From NCBI GenBank assembly GCA_963662985.1, contig OY760066.1:372001-436000 (forward strand): DNA of 64,000 nucleotides, read 5' to 3'. Under the pieces are notes generated by a model that was not told where the DNA came from, made no database searches, and saw nothing but the letters and a program-made list of their open reading frames with translations. The DNA comes from G963662985 sp963662985 (GTDB lineage: Bacteria > Chloroflexota > Anaerolineae > Anaerolineales > UBA11579). Of the stretch, positions 35,544-44,061 are shown in pieces. How positions within the stretch are numbered: the first letter of the stretch is position 1; the number at the start of each line of letters is the position of its first letter. Made by a program: the position numbers and the translations under genes.

Positions 35544-36428
35544 ATGTTCACAATCGGATTTATGCTCAACCATCCTCATTTCATTCCCCATGCCCAAACC
35601 CTCATTCATTCCATCCGCACCAATGGAGGTTTCCTCAGCACTGCCTCCATTTTCATCCTCCACCCCCAAACCTTCACCCCGCCATATTTTTCAGACGCAA
35701 ACACCACTCTCCTCCCTTTCGAAACCCCGTCTCAACTTCAGTCCATTCCCTTTGCCGATAAGCTCTCCGCTGCCCAAACCCTAGAGCAACACCTTGACCG
35801 CACCACTCATCAATCTGCCTTCCTTTGGCTAGACGTAGACTCTCTCATTCTCCAACCCCCGCAAGCCCTCCTCATCCCCTATCCCCAAACTCTCATTGCC
35901 TACAAGACCGTAGACAAATGCAACATTGGCATCCTCTCCACCCAAAAGCTAGATCCCTTCTGGCGAGCCATCACCGATCACTTTGACTATCAACCTCCAG
36001 TCCTCTTGCACTACACCACCGTCTCCCATCAGAAGATTCATCCCTATATCAATGCGGGTCTTATCCTCACCCGTGATTCAAAAATGGTCTTCACCAAAGC
36101 CGTTCAAGCCATGTGCGCCCTGCAAACCCATCCAGACATCCAAGCCCAACTCACCACCAGTCCTCTTCACAACATCTTCTTCCATCAAGCCGTGCTCACC
36201 ATCGCCATCATCAAAACCTTCCCCGCCCAACAGCGCGCTCACATGGCAGATGAGCTCAACTATCCTCTCCACTTTCACCATGAGCTTGGTCAAGACCTCA
36301 GCCAAATCCAAACCCTGCGCTACGACACCTATTTTGATAACATCCCTCCTCAAGACATTCCTCAGCAAATCCACAACAGCCTCCCCGTCGAACCGCAAGC
36401 CCTCACCAGTTATTGGCCCTATACCTAG
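35544..36428 (+). CDS. Putative glycosyltransferase-like protein (DxD motif)
   Basis: 294 residues, soluble. The N-terminus TIGFMLNHPHFIPHAQTLIH and the block FLWLDVDSLILQPPQ (about residues 93-107, Asp-Val-Asp) suggest a GT-A nucleotide-sugar fold where DxD holds the metal. NAGLILTR near 170 fits the acceptor side of GT8-like enzymes. The call rests on these motifs only. The ribosome-binding site AAAAGGAGATAAA is strong. It is preceded by the repeat element and has C-rich coding DNA. Confidence 0.5.
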   Translation: MFTIGFMLNHPHFIPHAQTLIHSIRTNGGFLSTASIFILHPQTFTPPYFSDANTTLLPFETPSQLQSIPFADKLSAAQTLEQHLDRTTHQSAFLWLDVDSLILQPPQALLIPYPQTLIAYKTVDKCNIGILSTQKLDPFWRAITDHFDYQPPVLLHYTTVSHQKIHPYINAGLILTRDSKMVFTKAVQAMCALQTHPDIQAQLTTSPLHNIFFHQAVLTIAIIKTFPAQQRAHMADELNYPLHFHHELGQDLSQIQTLRYDTYFDNIPPQDIPQQIHNSLPVEPQALTSYWPYT

Positions 36429-36453
36429 AAAGACATCCTTTCGAATGTCTTTC
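36428..36453. terminator. Hairpin between convergent genes
   Basis: GAAAGACAT (36428-36436) pairs with ATGTCTTTC (36445-36453). It lies between the stops of the plus gene and the minus-strand DUF4180 gene. No strong T-run, so termination is uncertain. Confidence 0.5.
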
Positions 36454-36489
36454 CAGTCAAAGTCTGCTTCCCAAACCAAGCCAATTGGT

Positions 36490-36846
36490 TCAAGCATCTC
36501 CGCTAATTTTTTGGATCGCTTCCGTCTCGCTGCTCAAAAACATCACTTCCCGCCCCTTGTTTGATTCATACATAAAGTCCTTCAAGCTCTTCGATGAGAA
36601 CTTTCCAAACTCACCCACGATCGCCACTTGCAAACGATAGTTCACAAACTTCTGCAAAAACTCGCCCGCCACGCGGCTGCTCAAATCAAAGAAACTTGCC
36701 GGCAAAGCCTCTTCCATCAAAATCACACTGCCACATCCCGCATAGCCCGCTTCCCCGATCACATCCAAAACATCCGCAGCAGTCTTCAAAAACCAAGGCG
36801 CTTCCACCACACCGATCTTAAATCCATTCTTTTCGATCACACGCAT
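36490..36846 (-). CDS. DUF4180 family protein
   Basis: 118 residues. IGEAGYAGCGSVILMEEALP, FFDLSSRVAGEFLQKFVNYR and VAIVGEFGKFSSKSLKDFMY match the DUF4180 pattern, a small soluble alpha/beta family of unknown function. Full length. It is 25 bases downstream of the alpha/beta hydrolase gene and probably co-transcribed with it and with the excisionase-like regulator. Confidence 0.8.
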   Translation of the reverse strand: MRVIEKNGFKIGVVEAPWFLKTAADVLDVIGEAGYAGCGSVILMEEALPASFFDLSSRVAGEFLQKFVNYRLQVAIVGEFGKFSSKSLKDFMYESNKGREVMFLSSETEAIQKISGDA

Positions 36847-36871
36847 CTTTGCTCACCTCTCAACCCTCAAC

Positions 36872-37726
36872 TCACTTCAACAAAAATGGAGTCACCATCT
36901 CCGTCACACCAAAAACCACATGCCCATTATCAGCAATCACATTCGTTTGCACATTCTCCAACAAAGCCGTCAAGCGATCAGCCGTCTTTTGCGAATTCAT
37001 AAAGAAGTCATTTTCGCCACCAATGAAAAACACAGGCATAGCCAATCCACCCAGAACTTCATCTGAAAAAACAGGAATCGGATCAAGAAACGGAACAAAG
37101 TGTTCCATCATCAACCCAGTATACACAATCGCCACTTCAGGGAGTTCATCATCGCCATACACTAATTGCTGAATACGCAGCATCCCTTTTTCGCCTCGCA
37201 TTGCATGCACCAACATCTTCAATGTGGAAGACAATCTCAAATTTGTCACACCACTCGTTGCCACCAAAACCAATCGCTCCACCATCTCGGGGAAACAGCT
37301 TGCAAATTTCAAAGCCACCCAACCCCCCAACGAGTTGCCCATCAAAGCTGCCTTCGAGAGCCCCAAACCATGAAGCACATCACGCATCCACAATGCGTAT
37401 CCATCTCCATTCAAATCAGGGCGCACTTCCGCACTCTTCCCCGGTTGCCCCACAATGTCCACCGCATGCACCCGAAAGTCCTTCGCAAACACCTTCATGT
37501 CCGCCAACCACATCGTCGCATTCGAACTAGAACCATGTAGCAGCACCAAAGGAGGTGCCCCATTATCACCCACAGAGATCACATGAGTTTCCCCAAACTC
37601 CGTCGGCACAAATTGCGCTTCATAGTCCAATCCCCCATCGGCCAGCAACTTGTCATAAAAATCAAACACAGCTTGCTTACCTTCCTCTGTTTTGAACAAA
37701 GGAGTTTCATTCATTTTTTCATTCAT
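36872..37726 (-). CDS. Alpha/beta hydrolase
   Basis: 284 residues. LVLLHGSSSNATMWLADM (about 75-92) holds the oxyanion-hole HG, AALMGNSLGGWVALKFA (about 145) the Ser nucleophile elbow, and DNGHVVFG (about 272) the His. There is no signal peptide. Substrate unknown; the family includes esterases, lactonases and haloperoxidase-like enzymes. The site GGTGATGAGAC precedes the ATG. Middle gene of a probable operon with the regulator upstream and DUF4180 downstream. Confidence 0.82.
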   Translation of the reverse strand: MNEKMNETPLFKTEEGKQAVFDFYDKLLADGGLDYEAQFVPTEFGETHVISVGDNGAPPLVLLHGSSSNATMWLADMKVFAKDFRVHAVDIVGQPGKSAEVRPDLNGDGYALWMRDVLHGLGLSKAALMGNSLGGWVALKFASCFPEMVERLVLVATSGVTNLRLSSTLKMLVHAMRGEKGMLRIQQLVYGDDELPEVAIVYTGLMMEHFVPFLDPIPVFSDEVLGGLAMPVFFIGGENDFFMNSQKTADRLTALLENVQTNVIADNGHVVFGVTEMVTPFLLK

Positions 37727-37749
37727 GTCTCATCACCTTTTTACAAAAT

Positions 37750-38166
37750 TTACTCAATCAATGATCGAATATCACCTAATAGTTGTTGCACGCCAATCAA
37801 ATTGCCCCACAACATCATCCGAAAGATATCTTCATGTTGAATATACTGTCCATTCATCGTCACAAAGCTATCGTGAGAAGAATCCTGCACAGCCGTCACA
37901 AAGTTGATCAATCGCATCACATCGTCCGCATTTCTCACCGGCACATCCACCACCGCCGAAACTTTCACAACCGATCCGCTAGCGTCTTTAGGCCCAGCCA
38001 ATGGCATCCCTTCTGCAAACACAGTCAGGTCATGTCCGCTCACTCGCCAACCTTTCCCAATCTTGGTGGCCTTCAATTTTCCTTCTCGAATATAACGTCG
38101 AATGGTTTTCGGATGCATCTGCAAAAGTTCAGCGATTTCATCAGGAGTATAATACTTTTGTTCCAT
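37750..38166 (-). CDS. Excisionase/MerR-type DNA-binding regulator
   Basis: 138 residues. YYTPDEIAELLQMHPKTIRR plus YIREGKLKATKIGKGWRVSG (residues 5-44) is a winged helix of the HTH_17 excisionase family. The C-terminal 80 residues form an unassigned domain (VVDVPVRNADDVMRLINFVT) that could sense a ligand. The start codon lies within a copy of the ATATGGAA motif, which is also repeated three times just upstream, so the gene probably represses itself. The hydrolase and DUF4180 genes follow on the same strand. Confidence 0.75.
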   Translation of the reverse strand: MEQKYYTPDEIAELLQMHPKTIRRYIREGKLKATKIGKGWRVSGHDLTVFAEGMPLAGPKDASGSVVKVSAVVDVPVRNADDVMRLINFVTAVQDSSHDSFVTMNGQYIQHEDIFRMMLWGNLIGVQQLLGDIRSLIE

Positions 38167-38216
38167 ATAATTACCTCAATCTCAATATATATGGAATTAT
38201 ATGGAACAATATGGAA
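38161..38216 (-). promoter_or_regulatory. ATATGGAA operator array at the regulator gene start
   Basis: ATATGGAA occurs at 38189, 38199 and 38209, exactly 10 bp apart, and inverted (TTCCATAT) at 38161-38168 over the start codon of the excisionase-like regulator. One-turn spacing places all three direct copies on the same face of the helix. A MerR-like autoregulatory operator is the natural reading. Confidence 0.6.
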
Positions 38217-38235
38217 TAAATCAAGGGTTTTAAAC

Positions 38236-38267
38236 AAAAAGAGCTTGTTTTCTGTCAAAACAAGCCC
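38236..38267 (-). terminator. Terminator of the all-helical barrel gene
   Basis: GCTTGTTTT (38243-38251) pairs with AAAACAAGC (38257-38265). On the minus strand it is followed by T residues (A-run 38236-38240). Confidence 0.8.
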
Positions 38268-38308
38268 TAAAGTGCTAAATGAGCCAATTCCTGCCAAACA
38301 AGCGTTTT

Positions 38309-39229
38309 TTACACCAAATGCCCAAATCCATCAAAAGCTTTCAAACGTTCCATCGTCAAGCCGCCCAGCCAATCAAATTTCACTTTCTCTTCAAACAAAG
38401 TCTCAAATTGTGTCCATTGCCAATCCGGCCACCAAATATGATCCTTATCAAAGATACTCTTCAGATAAGCGAAATTCCGCTCCAATGCTTCTGCATACTC
38501 ATTTGCTAAAAGATCATCAGGGTTTGCAAAAAACTTATAAGGTTGAGCTGCATAGATTGGCCATTGTGCTTCATCTAAACAAATTGTTCGCCGAATGGCA
38601 TCGCTCACCGTTTCTTTCACCAAAGCTTTGCGTGGCTCATCCAAAACACGGAACAACTTCACCACCGCATAAATAGAATGTTCTTGATCACATTGCGTAA
38701 AAGTATCACTTTGAATTGCCTCAATCATCACATCAAGTTCTTTTTCGATGTCGATTGTTTTCAAATACTGTTTCTCCTTATACAAAAATGCAAATACTTC
38801 TGGAGTCGGGTTAAAATACCCAAACACACTAGGATCATTCCACCAATCCGCATGAGGAAAATTCTGGATCTCATCTGGAACAAATTCAAACTGATGGCGC
38901 TTGGCATCAAATTTAGATTCCAAAAACCACACTGCTTTTTTGAACATCGCCTCTTTGGCTGGGCAATCATCCACCTCTTTCAAAATTTCCAAAGCCAGAT
39001 TTGTTGCCAACACACTTGAAACATCTGCTTGTACATCAGGTTCTAATCCATGACCAAAACCGCCATCCTCGTTTTGATAACTTTCAAGTGACTCCAAAAT
39101 AGCAGTATCAAGCATTGGATCATTTCTTCTCAGGAATTTTTGCAACCGCAACCCATCTAAATGCCGACCTTTTTCCAAAACGATTGGCAAAGTTTTATCT
39201 AACACAACTTGTTTTGAAATAGCTTTCAT
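38309..39229 (-). CDS. Prenyltransferase/terpene-cyclase-like alpha-barrel protein
   Basis: 306 residues from ATG 39229 (TTG just before it is less well spaced from AAAGGAG). ILESLESYQNEDGGFGHGLE (about 45-64) is a QW-like repeat of the type found in squalene cyclases and prenyltransferase beta subunits, and helical repeats of 45-50 residues continue to the end. No cyclase DxDD is visible. Probably a soluble all-helical barrel protein of unknown activity. Monocistronic, with terminator. Confidence 0.65.
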   Translation of the reverse strand: MKAISKQVVLDKTLPIVLEKGRHLDGLRLQKFLRRNDPMLDTAILESLESYQNEDGGFGHGLEPDVQADVSSVLATNLALEILKEVDDCPAKEAMFKKAVWFLESKFDAKRHQFEFVPDEIQNFPHADWWNDPSVFGYFNPTPEVFAFLYKEKQYLKTIDIEKELDVMIEAIQSDTFTQCDQEHSIYAVVKLFRVLDEPRKALVKETVSDAIRRTICLDEAQWPIYAAQPYKFFANPDDLLANEYAEALERNFAYLKSIFDKDHIWWPDWQWTQFETLFEEKVKFDWLGGLTMERLKAFDGFGHLV

Positions 39230-39333
39230 CAACGCTCCTTTAAATGCTTAGATTACAGAATTGATTTAGTTTAATTGAAACAAGTAAAAAAGATAGTTGT
39301 AAAAAGAAATGTAAAGAAAGTTGAAAGAATCTC

Positions 39334-40653
39334 TCACAAATGTCTTAGCCAATCAGTGATCAGTCTACCATCCTCCCCGATTGTTTCTTCCACTGCTTCA
39401 GCATAAGCATCAAAATAAAGATGTAAAAAACTGGTTGAGATATTCAAATTTTCCAAGTAACCTGCAATCCAATCCACATCGAGTTTAAGTAAATCAAGAT
39501 CTCCAAAGGTCAATCCAGCCATGATTCCATCTGCGAAAAAAGAATGGATAATCCGTAAATCCTTCAAAGGATAAATCCCCAAAGAGCTTTTTTCATCAAG
39601 GTTCTTTTCCACCAAAGATTCGATCTTAATTTGATTGGCTTCAAAAGAATCTATGCTCTCTTTTTCAATATAAGTGTTTTTATTAGGCAAATCCTGTTCA
39701 TCATTCAACAATAACGATTCGATCATCCCAGCCGCTTTTAGCAAATCATCGCCCAAATAATTACCCGGCACTCGTGTCACTAATTCAGGTATTTGAGAAA
39801 AAATCCAACCACCGTAAGTCAAAGGAATTTCTTCATCAATAAGAAAATTACCAATTTCAATCAAATAACTTGCTGTATTCAATCGCATTGCAGAATAAAA
39901 CACAATATCTGGCTTCACAATTTCAATCGTGTTTTTCAAATCTTCAAAAGGCACGTTCGCACCCAAATTCACCACTTGCCAACCACGATATCGCAAAACT
40001 AAATTCATCAGTAAAGGATAAAAAGAATGAAATTCATTTTCAGGACAACCGATTAAAATGTTTTTTTCACGGTGTTTGTTAGGTGCTTCTGCAATTAACG
40101 CATGTACCTTTCTCATTGCCAACTCAGAAGCAAAATGTTCTTGTTGCACACTAGCTTTTCCTTCATACCAAGCTTGCCCAATTTCAGCTAATCCTATGTG
40201 AAAGATTTGTGTAACACTCTCTTCTATAGAGAATTGTGAGAATACTAAGCTCAAGATTTCATCTGCTCTTTTCTCATCAAATACAAAACAAGCTTCGATC
40301 CACATTTTTCTCAGAGAGTCCAATGATTCAACATCATGAAAATCATCATCAACATTTGAAAGGAAAACCATCAAAGGATATACCTCAAAAGGATCACCAC
40401 CATCTTTATCAATCTGCCGCCAAAGTTTAACAGCACGCCCCACAGCCATTCCTTCTTTTTGACGATTTTGAATCCACTTAATAGTAGCAATATCAAACTC
40501 AGAATAAAGCCGATGACCTCCACTAGAGCGTTTAGGATTTGGTAAGCTATAACGTTTTTCCCAGACACGCAAAACATCTGCTTTCAGCTCTGTTTCTTGC
40601 ATCACAACACTCAAGTTATAGCGAGGAATTGTATTAAATTGAGATTTGATCAT
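39334..40653 (-). CDS. CarH/LitR-like B12-dependent photoreceptor repressor
   Basis: 439 residues. The MerR winged helix is at 10-75 (VLRVWEKRYSLPNPKRSSGG, then HRLYSE). The helical B12-binding bundle has WYEGKASVQQEHFASELAMR (about 165), giving the CarH signature W-x9-E-H that caps adenosylcobalamin. The cobalamin-binding Rossmann domain has CPENEFHSFYPLL (about 205), whose His is the lower axial ligand. About 150 extra residues at the C-terminus are unassigned. In CarH, darkness plus adenosylcobalamin gives a DNA-bound tetramer, and light breaks the Co-C bond and frees the promoter. It is divergent from a six-gene operon with a CarH-type operator between. Confidence 0.85.
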   Translation of the reverse strand: MIKSQFNTIPRYNLSVVMQETELKADVLRVWEKRYSLPNPKRSSGGHRLYSEFDIATIKWIQNRQKEGMAVGRAVKLWRQIDKDGGDPFEVYPLMVFLSNVDDDFHDVESLDSLRKMWIEACFVFDEKRADEILSLVFSQFSIEESVTQIFHIGLAEIGQAWYEGKASVQQEHFASELAMRKVHALIAEAPNKHREKNILIGCPENEFHSFYPLLMNLVLRYRGWQVVNLGANVPFEDLKNTIEIVKPDIVFYSAMRLNTASYLIEIGNFLIDEEIPLTYGGWIFSQIPELVTRVPGNYLGDDLLKAAGMIESLLLNDEQDLPNKNTYIEKESIDSFEANQIKIESLVEKNLDEKSSLGIYPLKDLRIIHSFFADGIMAGLTFGDLDLLKLDVDWIAGYLENLNISTSFLHLYFDAYAEAVEETIGEDGRLITDWLRHL

Positions 40654-40697
40654 TTTATATACCTTTATAGTGCAAATGCTATCAAAAAATGTAAGAA

Positions 40698-40741
40698 TTG
40701 TCTATATAATATAGACAAAATATTGACAAAAATATTACATA
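40698..40741 (+). promoter_or_regulatory. CarH-type operator: palindrome and three 11-bp direct repeats
   Basis: TTGTCTATATAATATAGACA followed by A (40698-40718) is a perfect 10-1-10 palindrome. Its right arm begins three direct repeats of 11 bp with ACA at 40715, 40726 and 40737: ATATAGACAAA, ATATTGACAAA and AATATTACATA. CarH is known to bind 11-bp direct repeats of the form nnTnnACAn overlapping the -35 box; the middle copy here contains the -35 TTGACA. Confidence 0.7.
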
Positions 40742-40752
40742 AAGAATAAGAT
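40723..40752 (+). promoter_or_regulatory. Promoter of the CarH-controlled operon
   Basis: TTGACA (40723-40728), an 18-base spacer and TAAGAT (40747-40752). The -35 box lies inside the second operator repeat. The DegV gene starts 150 bases downstream. Confidence 0.55.
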
Positions 40753-40902
40753 AGAAATAATTATAAACGATATGAAAAAACAAAAATACATGAAGTTATC
40801 AAGAAGTATCAAAGAAATTATGACTTTAGATAGATTCTGGAATAATTTGAATATGCTATTATTAAACCGATTAATCATACTTAAGTAGTGGAGGAGATTT
40901 AT

Positions 40903-41763
40903 ATGTCAATTAAACTCGTAACAGACTCAACTTGTGATTTGCCCCAAACTATTATCGAAGATTTAGGAATTACAGTGATTCCTCTTTATATCAATATTGG
41001 AAACCAAGGATATTTAGATGGTGTCGAGATTTCTAGAAAAGAATTCTATGAGAATCTTCCCAACTACTCTCCACATCCAACTACAAGTGCTCCAAGTACA
41101 CACGTAATCAAACAAATATATTATGATCTCATCCAACAAGGTGCAACCCAAGTTCTCTCCATTCACATATCCGAAAGCCTAAGCGGCACATTAAATATCG
41201 CTCAAAAAGCAGCAACAGAAGTGAATGAAGAACTTGGATTAGAAAAAATTATTGTGAGAGATGGTGGACAATTAAGTCTAGGAACTGGCTTTCAAGTGGA
41301 ATTAGCAGCAAAGATGGCTGATAATGGTCATTTATTACAAGAGATCATAGATGCCCTCAACGATTTAGGAAACCGTACACTTGTTGCAGCCAGCATTGAT
41401 TCGCTTACATATCTCCGCCGTAGTGGCCGCATGAATCTTATCCTCACTGGAATTGGCAGTCTCTTAAAGCTAAAACCAATCTTAGAAATGAACAATGGAA
41501 ATCCTCAATCTGCCAAAGTTCGCACAACATCTCGAGCTACAGATTATTTGATTGAAAAATTGAAAAACCAAATGCCAATCGAAAAATTTGCCTTGTTACA
41601 CACCAATGCTGCAGAAAAAGCAGAAGAATTTAAACAGAAAATTCTCGAATTAATTCCCACTCCAAATGTTCTCTCAGTAGACATTACACCTGTACTTGGC
41701 ACACACCTTGGACCAGGTGCAGTTGGGTATGTAGTTATCTCAAAGAATCCAATCAATTATTAA
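40903..41763 (+). CDS. DegV family fatty-acid-binding protein
   Basis: 286 residues from ATG 40903, with TGGAGGAG upstream; the frame could begin 15 bases earlier, but that start overlaps the binding site. LVTDSTCDLPQTIIEDLGIT at the N-terminus, TTSAPSTHVIKQIY and ISESLSGTLNIAQKA (about 92) are the DegV motifs. The fold buries a fatty acid; some members (FakB) hand it to a kinase for phospholipid synthesis. First gene of the CarH-controlled operon, which otherwise encodes membrane proteins, so a lipid role is plausible. Confidence 0.88.
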   Translation: MSIKLVTDSTCDLPQTIIEDLGITVIPLYINIGNQGYLDGVEISRKEFYENLPNYSPHPTTSAPSTHVIKQIYYDLIQQGATQVLSIHISESLSGTLNIAQKAATEVNEELGLEKIIVRDGGQLSLGTGFQVELAAKMADNGHLLQEIIDALNDLGNRTLVAASIDSLTYLRRSGRMNLILTGIGSLLKLKPILEMNNGNPQSAKVRTTSRATDYLIEKLKNQMPIEKFALLHTNAAEKAEEFKQKILELIPTPNVLSVDITPVLGTHLGPGAVGYVVISKNPINY

Positions 41764-41787
41764 GTAATTAGAAAAGAAGGAAGAAAA

Positions 41788-42672
41788 ATGAAATCAAAAA
41801 GTATCAAAACATTAATTGCAATACCATTATTGCTTTTATTTGCTTTATTAATTGGTGTAGCTGGTGGACAGCATAGCGCAAAAATTTGGAATACTTCCAT
41901 ATTTTTATTATTGATAGTACTAGCTTTCATCATTCAATGGGGTGGATTTATATATGCATATAAAAATCAAACTGAAAAATACTTTGATATCACTGGAAGT
42001 GTTACTTTTATTACTGTAGTTATTTTGGCTGTCATTCTCACGCCAAAAGTAGATTTTAGAGGACATTTATTAATGACAATGGTGCTCATCTGGGCAATTC
42101 GATTAGGCACATTCCTTTTTCTTCGCATTAAAAAAGCTGGGGAAGATGCAAGATTTCGTGATATTAAACCATCATTTTGGCGTTTTCTCAATGTATGGAA
42201 CATTCAAGGTTTATGGATCAGTCTCACCTTGGCAACAACTCTTGCAGCCATCACTTCAAACAACAAGGTTCCGTTTGAATGGGTTGGTATAGTAGGTTCT
42301 ATTATTTGGTTAATTGGCATAATTATTGAAGCAATTGCAGATCAACAAAAAACAAATTTTAGAAATAAACCTGAAAACAAAAACAGATTTATAAATAATG
42401 GGTTATGGTCTTGGTCTCGTCACCCCAACTATTTCGGAGAAATAATGATATGGATTGGTATTGCTATCATTTCTCTCCCAGTGTTGCAAGGATGGCAATG
42501 GTTGATGCTCATCTCACCAATTTTTGTCTTTCTCTTAATCACTAAAGTGAGTGGTGTACCACAGCTTGAATCAAGAGCTGATGAAAAATGGGGTACAGAA
42601 GAAGATTATCAACAATATAAGAATAATACCTCCGTTTTAATTCCTCTTCCACCAAAAAATAAAGAGCAGTGA
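41788..42672 (+). CDS. DUF1295 / steroid 5-alpha-reductase-like membrane protein
   Basis: 294 residues with about seven membrane segments. FINNGLWSWSRHPNYFGEIM (about residue 199) is the conserved C-terminal motif of DUF1295 and related isoprenylcysteine methyltransferase/sterol reductase proteins that bind SAM or NADPH at the membrane. Full length. It starts 25 bases after DegV with AGAAGGAAG. Probably modifies a lipid or isoprenoid; reaction unknown. Confidence 0.85.
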   Translation: MKSKSIKTLIAIPLLLLFALLIGVAGGQHSAKIWNTSIFLLLIVLAFIIQWGGFIYAYKNQTEKYFDITGSVTFITVVILAVILTPKVDFRGHLLMTMVLIWAIRLGTFLFLRIKKAGEDARFRDIKPSFWRFLNVWNIQGLWISLTLATTLAAITSNNKVPFEWVGIVGSIIWLIGIIIEAIADQQKTNFRNKPENKNRFINNGLWSWSRHPNYFGEIMIWIGIAIISLPVLQGWQWLMLISPIFVFLLITKVSGVPQLESRADEKWGTEEDYQQYKNNTSVLIPLPPKNKEQ

Positions 42673-42680
42673 GGTTTATT

Positions 42681-43022
42681 ATGCATATTCAATGGATTAA
42701 GTATATTGTTGCAGCAGCAACAATCCTAACAGGTTTGTTCTCATTAGTAGCACCAAACAGTGTTCAAGGATTTACTGGGTTGCAAGCCAATGGTGAACGA
42801 GGAATCACAGAGATTCGAACAATTCTTGGCGCTTTATTTATTGGGCTCGGTGTTGCGATACTTTATTACAATCACCCTATTGGGTATAAAATTGTAGGAA
42901 TTACATACCTATCAATGGGGGTTGTTCGAGTTTTTTCCATTATTTTTGATAAATCTGCTGTCTCTTCAAATATAATTAGCGCTATAGTGGAAATTGTTTT
43001 TGGCATCTTATTAATGTTATAA
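42681..43022 (+). CDS. Small four-helix membrane protein (DUF4345-like)
   Basis: 113 residues from ATG 42681 with GTGAGGT just upstream; a GTG at 42669 overlapping the previous gene is the alternative. Four hydrophobic segments. The pattern GITEIRTILGALFIGLGVAI in the middle resembles DUF4345 proteins. Nine bases separate it from the DUF1295 gene. Function unknown. Confidence 0.68.
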   Translation: MHIQWIKYIVAAATILTGLFSLVAPNSVQGFTGLQANGERGITEIRTILGALFIGLGVAILYYNHPIGYKIVGITYLSMGVVRVFSIIFDKSAVSSNIISAIVEIVFGILLML

Positions 43023-43034
43023 AGGACAAATAAA

Positions 43035-43373
43035 ATGAATATGAAAAATGCAAAAATTATTGCTCTACTTGGTCTGATTGCAATGACTTCTGTTCTGATT
43101 TATGGGTTTACAATTGGTAATTTTAGTAGCGACGGTGCAAAGATTCTAAGTAATCCATGGGGTATCGTTTCTATGGTTGATCTCTATACTGGTTTCATAT
43201 TATTCTCTGCTTGGATTATATATCGAGAAAAATCATGGTTGCCTGCTTTGATTTGGGTGATTCTAATGATGATTTTAGGTTTTTTCACTGCTAGCTTATA
43301 TGTTTTGATTGCATTAAATCGTTCTGAAAACAATTGGCAAAAATTCTGGTTGGGAAATCATTTTAATGAATAA
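43035..43373 (+). CDS. Small membrane protein (DUF1475-like)
   Basis: 112 residues, three membrane segments. NPWGIVSMVDLYTGFILFSA followed by WIIYREKSW and a C-terminal LYVLIALNRSENNW fit the DUF1475 family. Its stop overlaps the start of the next gene by eight bases, so translation is coupled. It occurs in the CarH-linked operon between two other membrane proteins. Confidence 0.7.
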   Translation: MNMKNAKIIALLGLIAMTSVLIYGFTIGNFSSDGAKILSNPWGIVSMVDLYTGFILFSAWIIYREKSWLPALIWVILMMILGFFTASLYVLIALNRSENNWQKFWLGNHFNE

Positions 43374-44040
43374 ATTCTGTGAAATCACTGAAGAGATAAA
43401 AATTGTTTTTTCAAAAGATGTCTATAGATTTGCTGACTCAACTTTGCCATTGTTAATCTATTTGATCTTTTCATTTTTAATTGATAAACAAACAACTTAT
43501 TATCTCGTTCTTGGATTTAGTGTAATTGTTTTCATTTTACGGTTGCTCCATAAGCAAAAATTTATTTTTATTTCCTCAAGTTTTGGATTGGTTACTTTAT
43601 TTTTCTTTATTAATTTTTTAAATCAAGATACTCGATCTGTATTACTACCAAGTATTATTTCAGGTTCTGTACTACTTATTACATGTCTTGGATCTATCTT
43701 TATTAGTAAGCCAATAGCAGCTTATAGTAGTGCATTTACTAGAAAATGGCCTTTGGAGTGGTATTGGCATCCTCATATTAAACCTGCTTACCGGGATGTG
43801 ACCTTATTTTGGTTATTTGCGTTTGGTGGACGATCTATATTTGAAATAATAGCTTTTAAAAATACCTTACTACAATTTGAATGGTTCAAACTCATTCTTG
43901 GATGGCCATATACTCTTTTGGTTTTAATTATTAGCTATATGTTTGGTCGTTGGCGTTTAGAAAAACTCAAAGGGCCAAGCATTGAAGAATTTCAACAAAA
44001 TAGTCCACCTCCTTGGCAAGGTCAAAAACATGGATTTTAA
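43366..44040 (+). CDS. Multi-pass membrane protein of unknown function (possibly DUF3159)
   Basis: 224 residues with five or six hydrophobic segments and a soluble Pro-rich tail (NSPPPWQGQKHGF). WYWHPHIKPAYRDVTLFWLF and FGGRSIFEIIAFKN are the most distinctive stretches. DUF3159-like proteins share the repeated hydrophobic pattern, but I cannot confirm the family. It overlaps the preceding gene and lies 21 bases before the SDR gene, in the CarH-linked operon. Confidence 0.6.
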   Translation: MNKFCEITEEIKIVFSKDVYRFADSTLPLLIYLIFSFLIDKQTTYYLVLGFSVIVFILRLLHKQKFIFISSSFGLVTLFFFINFLNQDTRSVLLPSIISGSVLLITCLGSIFISKPIAAYSSAFTRKWPLEWYWHPHIKPAYRDVTLFWLFAFGGRSIFEIIAFKNTLLQFEWFKLILGWPYTLLVLIISYMFGRWRLEKLKGPSIEEFQQNSPPPWQGQKHGF

Positions 44041-44061
44041 TATTAATCATAAAGGTATATC

